Shown here: piece by piece, positions 55,506 through 64,000 of the stretch
Layout: each line of letters starts with the position of its first letter
Position numbering within the stretch: the first letter of the stretch is position 1
Assembly: GCA_038373885.1 (NCBI GenBank)
Contig: JAWZYV010012514.1
Coordinates: 1-64,000, forward strand
DNA length: 64,000 nucleotides
Direction of reading: 5' to 3'
Source: Cheiracanthium punctorium
Taxonomy: Eukaryota > Arthropoda > Arachnida > Araneae > Cheiracanthiidae
Made by a program: the position numbers and the translations under genes
The notes under the pieces: model-generated
The model's input: only the letters and a program-made list of their open reading frames with translations
The model's database searches: none
What the model was told of the DNA's origin: nothing

Positions 55506-56309
55506 ATCAGCCGGAAATGGTCAACGCGTAAAAAGTTATCGCTGAAATTCCGTTTAAAAAATGAGATTTTAAACGGACATAGGGTTACCACATGAACACA
55601 AAGACTGCCACTTTAATCTGTTTATCGCCCTATTGGCGAAGAAGTGGGCTCAAACCAGGCATCCACCTGTTTTTCTTTTAAGTTGCGGTTTCAAAAGATT
55701 TGCTAATATTTCGCCATTTCGAAAATACGTAATTTATAATATTGAGTAGGCGACTTCTAGAGGGTATTTATTTCGAAGTCACATGACAGAAGTTCTATTT
55801 TTCTCTACACAAAGAACCGCCTTTTATGAAGAATCTCATGAATATAATGGCCTCATCCGAAAGGACGATGTTGTTTTTTGTGTGCAAATTTTATGCGCAA
55901 GTGCCGCTTTTATGTGCAAATTCCAGAGTGCATACTCCGTTTTTTTAACATTGCGTTTGCATTATTTCCAGTCATATCTGCGTAAATGCCGTTCTTTTTG
56001 AAAATTCGGTAATCGCAACGAAAGACAAATACTTTTATTCTATGCGAATTTCATTCAGGTAAAGCAAAAGTACTGAGACTCATCTGAAATTAAAATGTCC
56101 AGAAGTATAGAAGATGATTGCATTGCATTGTATTTGAACATGATAGGTCTTCACTAGGAAAAGACGTCATTCACGAAAGGAAAGATTTATGATTTTGAAT
56201 GCTGAGTGTTAAGAGTAATTTAAAAAAAGAAATTCAAACCAGAAAGGGCCTATGATTTGCAATTTATTTGCCAACAGAAGGAAGGTGTATTCCGTTTTAC
56301 ATAATTGTA
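55506..56309. other. no gene seen
   Basis: A plus-strand frame at 55783-56001 has no recognisable motif. No bounded repeat. Confidence 0.5.
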
Positions 56310-57052
56310 GAGGGTGGTTACAGTTGAGCTCCTATAACAAACATTCTGTAGCTGAAACGGGTGAGCAGATGGCCAGGAATATGGAATTGCAGACTAGGTG
56401 CACCGGAAGAAGATTTAAAAAAAGTTTAGTTCCAAGAATGTCTACTTGGTGGCGCTTTGGATAGGAATTCAACTCAAGAAAGGACTTAGCATGATAGTTG
56501 CATCGTTCAAAAATCATTAAATTTTGAAATCCTCTATACATTTTAAATTAGCCATTTGAATGGCTAAATTGGGGTTTTTAGCATGCAAAGCGCCATCTAG
56601 AGGGCATTTTTTGAACTAATTTTATTTTTCGAAATTCCTTAACCCTTTGAGGCGCAACCCTTTCCCAATGCTGATAAAAGAGCAGCCGTTGCCATCGCTC
56701 GACTGAACGACCCGCAAGAGGGCGGACGATCGAAACGTTCATCGCGTGCCACAGATCTAGAGACCCTTTTTTGATGACAGCCGGCTGTGCCGTACAGCCA
56801 GCCAGGAATGACGTGCTAAAGTAAAGGATTCTCGTGGAGCTATGTCACCCGCAACAATTTTATAGAAATGCAATCTATTCTTCGTGACTGGCAACAGTAA
56901 AAACGTCAGAGTTGGGTGTTCCCAGAGCGGGAACACTGTGCGTTAAAGAGTTAAGGGCACCTCATGTATAGTCTACATACCAAATTGGGTTGCAATCTGT
57001 TCACCCGTTTTAACTCTAGATCCCTTTCTATAGGGGACGTATAATAACCATA
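56310..57052 (+). mobile_element. MITE family S, copy 2, split by family A copy A8
   Basis: AGGGTGGTTACAGTTGAGCT start and TATAGGGGACGTATAATAAC, then CA, at the other end are imperfect inverted copies. It contains GTAGCTGAAACGGGTGAGC, GGTGGCGCTTTGG and CATACCAAATTGGGTTGCAA. Confidence 0.6.
56643..56950 (-). mobile_element. piggyBac-type MITE family A, deleted copy A8
   Basis: TTAA at 56639-56642 and 56951-56954. Inverted relative to A1: it begins CCCTTTGAGGCGCAACCC and ends GCGTTAAAGAG. Deletion joins the palindrome (CCGGCTGTGCCGTACAGCCA) to the AATGACGTGCTAAAG segment. 308 bp, inserted in the S element. Confidence 0.85.
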
Positions 57053-57142
57053 TTATGCATAAAGTAGGGGCTCACTTACGCACTAAAACGGTCCAAGTTT
57101 TAAAAGTTCAATGACGATCTTATATTTCCATTTGTTATTTAA

Positions 57143-58090
57143 AGAAATCTGGAGTGACTCCCCTCGACATTCCGAACATTTGATATTGGCGTGTATAAAT
57201 AAATTTCTTTCAACTGAATCGGATCTAGCACTCAGGCACTAGCGCATTTAAAATGATTTGAGTGTATAGTCTGCAATGTATAAGAATTTTTTTTGTAGCC
57301 CTGTAAAAAAATGTAAGGCGTACATCGACTAAAAATTAGGCAATATGTAAGACAGTGACCTACAGCATGCGTACCTTATTGGATCTCAATCGAATGCACC
57401 TTTTAGACACTAGCTCACTTTAAATGCTTTGCGTCCTTAGGCCGTAATATATTACCGCTTTTTCAAAGACTGCAAACGAACTTTCAGTTCTACAGACACC
57501 AAAATCTATGCAGGAAAAGAGACCGTGATCTATAATATACATACGCAATTTGAGCTCCATCGAATGCACTCTATAGTCACTAGCGCACTTTCAGGAATTT
57601 CCGCCCTTAGGCCATGTCGTAAAAATAAACACTCATTTGTTGCCCTGTAATAAAACTATATGTGCTGTACATGCTGTGTGACGGTGACCTATTATATACA
57701 CACCGAATTTGAACTTTCTTCTAATGTACCCTTTAAACACTAGCTCATTTTAAATGATGTGCGCCCACAGGCTTTAATGTTTAAGAATTATTTTTTGGAC
57801 CGTGAACCAATATTCAACTCTACACACACCAAAATCTATGCAGATCACGTGACAGTGACCTTTTATATACGTGTCGAATTTGTGCTCAATCGAAGGCACC
57901 TTTTATACGTTAGCGCACTTTCAAAAATTTCCGTCCATTGTCCATAATGTAAAAGAAATCTTTTGCGTAGACCTGTAAAAAACTATATATCCTATACACA
58001 GCCAAATCAATACCGGTCTTGCAACGGTGGTTTATAACATATATACCAAATTTGGCGTCAATCGAATGCACCGTGTAGGAACAACCGTGC
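57143..58090 (-). mobile_element. family B, diverged copy with about five degenerate units
   Basis: AGAAATCTGGAGTGACTCCC and GACATTCCGAACATTTG at the left. Units of about 170 bp recur with CTCAATCGAATGCACC, CACTAGCGCACTTTCA, CTGTAAAAAA and ACCAAAATCTATGCAG. The last unit (about 57915-58075) is closer to the young copies. The right terminus is missing after CACCGTGTAGGAAC. Confidence 0.7.
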
Positions 58091-58559
58091 CAAACTTTTA
58101 AGTTACGATAAGTTAGATACTACCATTCTACGCACTGTCGAATTTGATTTCCTTGTAGTCGAAGTCCTCATTTACCAAGTCTCAATTTTCACGGTTGAGC
58201 AAGTGACATGTCGTAGAGGGTGTGGCTGTGACGCAAGGAAAAAATCGGACCAATACGAAATTGAACGTTGAATAAAAAATAATGGAAACTTCGTGTAAGA
58301 ACAATCATTAAAATGGTATTTAATCAACAATATGATTATTTCAGGTGGTGCCGATTCAGGTTTAGGACGGACTGACAGTCGACCCTGGAAGAGGATTCAC
58401 AACTGTTCATGTCAGTTTTCAATACCTGTTAGATAGTATCCTACGACTTTGAAGCCTCTGGCAATGCTTATTGAATCGGACAAGATGGTATACACGGGGG
58501 GAAGAGTTATTAATGCTCAGAGCTCATCAACATGAGGTTTTGAACAATTTACGCATTTT
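58091..58559. other. no gene seen
   Basis: Mixed-composition unique-looking DNA, no motif-bearing ORF. Confidence 0.5.
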
Positions 58560-59001
58560 CAGGGTGAATCTAAACTCTTGGACAAAACTCTAAGAGGTTA
58601 TAGGGCACATAATAAGGAATCGGAATCCCATAGCAATGTAGGGTCGGCAACATCGTCTTCATGTAGCTGTTCATAATCACTTCGGGGAAAAGTGCTGAAA
58701 CAACAGTGCCCTTTCCGACCCTTGTTCGTCAGAAACGAATGTATTTTTCTCCGAAAACAGAAGACTAAAATTCATAGTTTAAAAATTCTATTTTATTTCA
58801 CGGATGAAAGTTTTGGAGACGAGCCTATTGTTTATGAAACTGGGTTAAGAAATGAGACGAACACTTCAATATTTTTCACAAAGTGATTATTACCGGGTAA
58901 GTGAACTGCGTTTTTGACCCCACATTGCTATGTGATTCCGATTCCTTATTATGTGCCCTATCACCCCTTAAAGTTTTTCCCAAGAGTTTAGATTCACCCT
59001 G
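58560..59001. mobile_element. MITE family G, copy G3, best-preserved ends
   Basis: CAGGGTGAATCTAAACTCTT faces AAGAGTTTAGATTCACCCTG. The inverted arms extend about 90 bp through GGGCACATAATAAGGAATCG and CATAGCAATGT. 442 bp. The centre (AAACAGAAGACTAAAATTCA region) is inverted relative to G2, so the centre orientation differs between copies. Confidence 0.8.
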
Positions 59002-60052
59002 TATATATATATATGTTGCATACTACTTCAAAATCAAGGCAGAGCGGTCAATCCAAAAGCTCATGTGTATTGCAGTCGCACCTATACAGATTTATCTACA
59101 TTTAATGAGGCTTTACGTTTAATTAATTCCTTGATTAACTTGATTGAAAATCAATTAATAAAAGTAAGTATTTATCCAACGAAAGAGAACGAAATGCATA
59201 TGGAGTACTGATTTTGAATAAAATGATTATTATTAAATTAGTGATACTAATTAGATGAGGTCGGGTTTTTTTCTGTTCTCCACTTTCTCCTCTTGACGTA
59301 CATTAGCTTGAAATTCTTGATCCCTGAGGAAGGGTGAACCTTTTGTATCGCCCGAAATGATGATTTTGTTGATAAGTATCGTCTTGTATGCGCTATTATT
59401 AATTTTATATAACACCAGTTTTTGTTGTTAAAAAATTGAATGGCTTGTACTAAGAACTTACAATTTCAAAAGCAAATAAGTAGATAGCCCCTCAAAAAGT
59501 TAACAAGAAGATAAAAAACGCCAAACCTTGAGTAAAAAACGCCAAACCTAGGTCTAAGCGGACTATTTTGGCGACCCTTAAAAACAATAAAAAGATGTCG
59601 CGTGCTCAAGGAAGTTGGATTTTTGCCTTTCCGAAAAGAGACACTATCGACATTTCACTGCATTGTAACTCTTCGTACAGAAAAAGTAGTTTTACAGTCG
59701 ATTACAGGGTAATGAGAATTTCAAAGTCTGGTCTGAAATTGACTGGTGTAAAATCGTGATGATTTACTGGGACTAATGATACGGCGCCGTATGAATAAAT
59801 TGAATCGATTGAAAGGATAGTTTGACATGACGGGCGGAATACATTTCTCAGATTTACGAATTTTTAACTCTTTCCATTAGAACAAAATTTAGTTTGAATA
59901 AATTAGTACGCTTATTTGGTTACTATTAAAATTACCACAAAAAATCGCGAAATTAGTTAATCATGACCATCCATAGCGGAATTGTGACGAGCTGTTTTTT
60001 CTTGTGTACAATATTTGTTGGAGACTACTATTGTTGTTTTTCTAAGGGATTA
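59002..60052. other. no gene; possible retroelement tail at about 59325-59390
   Basis: CTGAGGAAGGGTGAACC followed by CGCCCGAAATGATG resembles the TGAGGAAGG...CGAAAYG words near 3' ends of some non-LTR and Penelope-type elements. No reverse transcriptase is present. The rest is AT-rich. Confidence 0.4.
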
Positions 60053-60092
60053 GAGAGAGAGAGGGAGAGAGAGAGAGAAAGAGAGAGAGAGA
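60053..60092. repeat. (GA)n microsatellite
   Basis: Imperfect GA repeat of about 40 bases just upstream of Helitron H3. Confidence 0.85.
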
Positions 60093-60108
60093 TGCCCCCG
60101 TGCGTAAA

Positions 60109-61421
60109 TCTATATAAATAAAATTAGACTTTTGTCTGTACATTTCTTGGAATTCAAAAATTTTACAATTTCTATCCGTTTCAAGCACCCGGGATTCCGA
60201 TGCTACCCTCAAAAAAAAGTTTGTCTGTCATTCTGTCCTTCTGTCATTCTGTCCGTGACGCTTTTTTTGTTTAAGCATCACGTAAAAACGACTGAAGCAA
60301 ATGATATGAAATTTTGTGTCATGATAGGTGGACACTCAACTTAAAACATAGGCGTCCAATTTAAAAAAAATCTTGATTGGATTTTCCGATTTTGCGAAAA
60401 TCGTTTCAAACTGCGTAAATTTGTGCTCAAGCATCACGCAAAAACGACTGAAGCGAATGATATGAAATTGGGTGTCATGATAGGTGGTCACTCAACTTAA
60501 AACATAGGCGTCGAATTTTTAAAAAATCTTGATTAGATTTTGAAATTTTGCGAAAATCGTTTCAAACTGCGTAAATTTGTGCTCAAGCATCACGCAAAAA
60601 CTACTGAAGCGAATGATATGAAATTGGGTGTCATGATAGGTGGTCACTCAACTTAAACTATAAGCATCTAATTAAAAAAAAGCGATCAGATTTCGAGATT
60701 TTGTGAAAATCGTTTAAAACTGAGTGAATCTTTGTTTCCGCATTACGTAATAACGACTAAAGCGAATGATATGAAATTTGGTCACACGATAGATGGTTAT
60801 TGAACATAAACTATAGGAGTCCAATTTTTTAAACATTTTTATTAGATTTTGAGATTTTGTGAAAATTCTCTCAAAATGCGTTTATATTTCTTCAAATATC
60901 ACGCAATAACGACTAATACGAATGATACGAAATTGAGTGATATGATAGGTAGTTGCTAATCTTAATTGATAGGCGTTGAATTTTTAAAATATTTTGATTA
61001 CATTTTGAGATTTTGCGAAAATCGTTTTAAAATGCTGAAAATTTGTTCCAGCATCACGAAATAAAGATTGCAGGGAATGAAACGAATTTGGTTGACAGGA
61101 TAGGTTGTCACTCAACTTAAATTCTAGGCTTCCATTTTTTCAAAAATGTTGATTGAATTTTAATATTTTGCGAAAATTATTTCAATATGCGTAAATATTC
61201 GTTCGCGCATCACATAATTACGACTAAAGCGAATGAAATGATATGACTTAGTTACACTCTAACCTGTAATATTTTAACAATACATAAAAATTATAACTTC
61301 GCTTTCTTTACTTTGGCAACATACTACATCCATTCTGTGTACTCATACAATGCTGACGAAAGATCTTGCATTTTTGGAAATTTGCATTCACTAACCCGTC
61401 GAGGACGGGTACTTCAGCTAG
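60109..61421 (+). mobile_element. non-autonomous Helitron, copy H3
   Basis: TCTATATAAATAAAATTAGA start, CTAG end after the CCCGTC-GAG-GACGGG hairpin. About seven internal ~158-bp units. It is first of three head-to-tail copies and is diverged from the next two. Confidence 0.92.
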
Positions 61422-61424
61422 TAA

Positions 61425-62725
61425 TCTATATAAATAAAATTAGACTTTTGTCTGTACATTTCTTTGAATTCAAAAATTTTGCGATTTCTATCCGTTTCAA
61501 GCACCCGGGAATCCGATGCGACCCTCAAAAAAAAGTTTGTCTGTCTGTCATTCTGTCCGTGACGCTTTTTTTGTTTAAGCATCACGTAAAAACGACCGAA
61601 GCGAATGATATGAAATTGAGTGTCATGATAGGTAGTCACTCAACTTAAAACATAGGCGTCCAATTTTTAAAAAATCCTGATTGGATTTTGAGATTTTGCG
61701 AAAATCCTTTCAAACGGCGTAAATTTGTGTTCAAGCATCACGTAAAAACGACTGAATCGAATGATGTGAAATTGGGTGTCATGATAGGTGGTCACTCAAC
61801 TTAAAACATTGTCGTCGAATTTTTAAAAAATCTTGATTAGATTTTGAAATTTTGCGAAAATCATTTCAAACTGCGTAAATTTGTGTTCGCACATCAAGTA
61901 ATAACTGCAAAGGTGAAAAAATGATATTTGGTGAAATGATAGGTGGTCACTCACCTTAAACTATAAGCATCTAATTAAAAAAAATCGATCAGATTTCGAG
62001 ATTTTGTGAAAATAGTTTAAAACTGAGTGAATCTTTGTTCCCGCATTATGTAATAGCGACTTAAGCGAATGATATGAAATTGGGTCACACGATAGATGGT
62101 TGCTCAACATAAACTATAGGAGTCCAATTTTTAGACATTTTTATTAGATTTTGAGATTTTGTGAAAATTCTCAAAATACGTTCAATGATGATTTCTTCAA
62201 ACTTCACGTAATAACGACTAATACGAATGATACGAAATTGAGTGATATGATAGGTAGTTGCTAATCTTAATTTATAGGCGTTGAATTTTAAAAATATTTT
62301 GCTTACATTTTGAGATTTTGCGAAAATCGTTTTAAAATGCTGAAAATTTGTTCCAGCATCACGAAATAAAGACTGCAGGGAATGAAACGAATTTGGGTGA
62401 CATGATAGGTTGTCACTCAACTTAAATTCTAGGCTTCCAATTTTTCAAAAATGTTGATTAAATTTTGAGATTTTGCGAAAATTATTTCAATATGCGTAAA
62501 TATTCGTTCGCGCATCACATAATTACGACTAAAGCGAATGAAATGATATTACTTAGTTACACTCTAACCTGTAATATTTTAACAATACATAAAAATTATA
62601 ACTTCGCTTTCTTTACTTTGGCAACATACTACATCCATTCTGTGTACTCCTACAATGCTGACGAAAGTTCTTGCTTTTTGGAAATTTGCATTCACTAACC
62701 CGTCGAGGACGGGTACTTCAGCTAG
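61425..62725 (+). mobile_element. non-autonomous Helitron, copy H4
   Basis: Begins three bases (TAA) after H3 ends. Seven units. Almost the same as H5 over its length, including private variants such as ACATCAAGTAATAACTGCAA and TCAATGATGATTTCTTCAAA. Confidence 0.92.
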
Positions 62726-62751
62726 TGTATAAATAAATAAATAAATAATAA

Positions 62752-64000
62752 TCTATATAAATAAAATTAGACTTTTGTCTGTACATTTCTTTGAATTCAA
62801 AAATTTTGCGATTTCTATCCGTTTCAAGCACCCGGGAATCCGATGCGACCCTCAAAAAAAAGTTTGTCTGTCTGTCATTCTGTCATTCTGTCCGTGACGC
62901 TTTTTTTGTTTAAGCATCACGTAAAAACGACCGAAGCGAATGATATGAAATTGGGTGTCATGATAGGTGGTCACTCAACTTAAAACATAGGCGTCCAATT
63001 TTTAAAAAATCCTGATTGGATTTTGAGATTTTGCGAAAATCCTTTCAAACGGCGTAAATTTGTGTTCAAGCATCACGTAAAAACGACTGAATCGAATGAT
63101 GTGAAATTGGGTGTCATGATAGGTGGTCACTCAACTTAAAACACAGGCGTCCAATTTTTAAAAAATCTTCATTGGATTTTGAGATTTTGCGAAAATCCTT
63201 TCAAACTGCGTAAATTTGTGTTCAAGCATCACGTAAAAACGACTGAAGCGAATGATATGAAATTGGGTGTCATGATAGGTGGTCACTCAACTTAAAACAT
63301 TGTCGTCGAATTTTTAAAAAATCTTGATTAGATTTTGAAATTTTGCGAAAATCATTTCAAACTGCGTAAAATTTGTGTTCGCACATCAAGTAATAACTGC
63401 AAAGGTGAAAAAATGATATTTGGTGAAATGATAGGTGGTCACTCACCTTAAACTATAAGCATCTAATTAAAAAAAATCGATCAGATTTCGAGATTTTGTG
63501 AAAATAGTTTAAAACTGAGTGAATCTTTGTTCCCGCATTACGTAATAGCGACTTAAGCGAATGATATGAAATTGGGTCACACGATAGATGGTTGCTCAAC
63601 ATAAACAATAGGAGTCCAATTTTTTAGACATTTTTATTAGATTTTGAGATTTTGTGAAAATTCTCAAAATACGTTCAATGATGATTTCTTCAAACTTCAG
63701 GTAATAACGACTAATACGAATGATACGAAATTGAGTGATATGATAGGTAGTTGCTAATCTTAATTTATAGGCGTTGAATTTTAAAAATATTTTGATTACA
63801 TTTTGAGATTTTGCGAAAATCGTTTTAAAATGCTGAAAATTGTTTCAGCATCACGAAATAAAGACTGCAGGGAATGAAACGAGTTTGGGTGACATGATAG
63901 GATGTCACTCAACTTAAATTCTAGGCTTCCAATTTTTCAAAATGTTGATTAAATTTTGAGATTTTGCGAAAATTATTTCAGTATGTGTAAATATTCATTC
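62752..64000 (+). mobile_element. non-autonomous Helitron, copy H5 (runs off the window)
   Basis: Begins 26 bases after H4, across a TAAATAAATAAATAAATAA spacer. It has one more 5'-type unit than H4 (extra unit at about 63130-63285) and still lacks its 3' end at 64000. Confidence 0.9.

Noticed and set aside
59320..59395. LINE or Penelope insertion
   Set aside because: Only a short tail-like word pair is present; no reverse transcriptase or endonuclease coding is seen nearby.
61313..61648. 111-codon frame spanning two Helitrons
   Set aside because: It crosses the H3/H4 junction and is made of repeat sequence; not a gene.

Overview
The window looks like AT-rich, transposon-dense intergenic or intronic DNA from an arthropod nuclear genome. 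A chelicerate such as a spider is my guess, but the sequence does not settle it. The evidence is Tc1/mariner, MULE, hAT and piggyBac-type DNA elements, Helitrons, tRNA-derived SINEs, (AC)n/(GT)n tracts and the absence of long host ORFs. I found no intact protein-coding gene, no rRNA and no functional tRNA. The only hint of a host gene is an AATAAA with a GT-rich tail at 248-280, which could be the 3' end of a transcript entering from the left.

Layout. 1-3.5 kb: possible 3' UTR end, a TTAA-flanked piggyBac-type hairpin MITE and a small hAT-like MITE. 3.5-6.2 kb: a hAT-like element, a decayed MULE transposase pseudogene and two SINEs. 8.2-11 kb: two non-autonomous Helitrons. 11.9-20.7 kb: CTAA- and hAT-type MITEs, SINEs, the first copies of a TIR element with internal ~172-bp repeats (called family B here), a deleted mariner and a hAT relic with part of its transposase C-terminus. 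21-32.8 kb: a GC-rich repeat, SINEs, a GATTAC-rich hAT MITE, four piggyBac MITEs and four more family B copies. 33.2-37.8 kb: nested insertions, including a complete Tc1-type element with three nonsense codons and a hAT-in-hAT nest. 38-60 kb: a Harbinger-like MITE, more family B copies, a DUF4817-type transposase tail, a mariner nested in another repeat, and further MITEs and SINEs. 60.1-64 kb: three head-to-tail Helitrons, the last cut by the window edge.

How the parts relate. Nothing here forms a pathway; the content is a record of nested insertions. Many boundaries are supported by target-site duplications: 8 bp for hAT-type, TA for Tc1/mariner, TTAA for piggyBac-type, and A|T flanks for Helitrons. 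Relative ages can therefore be read from the nesting. The least explained structure is family B: at least 15 copies, inverted ACTTTCCGAACA termini, one end carrying an extra palindrome, and a variable number of internal units. Family names beyond Helitron, Tc1/mariner, MULE, hAT and piggyBac-like are descriptive labels of mine.
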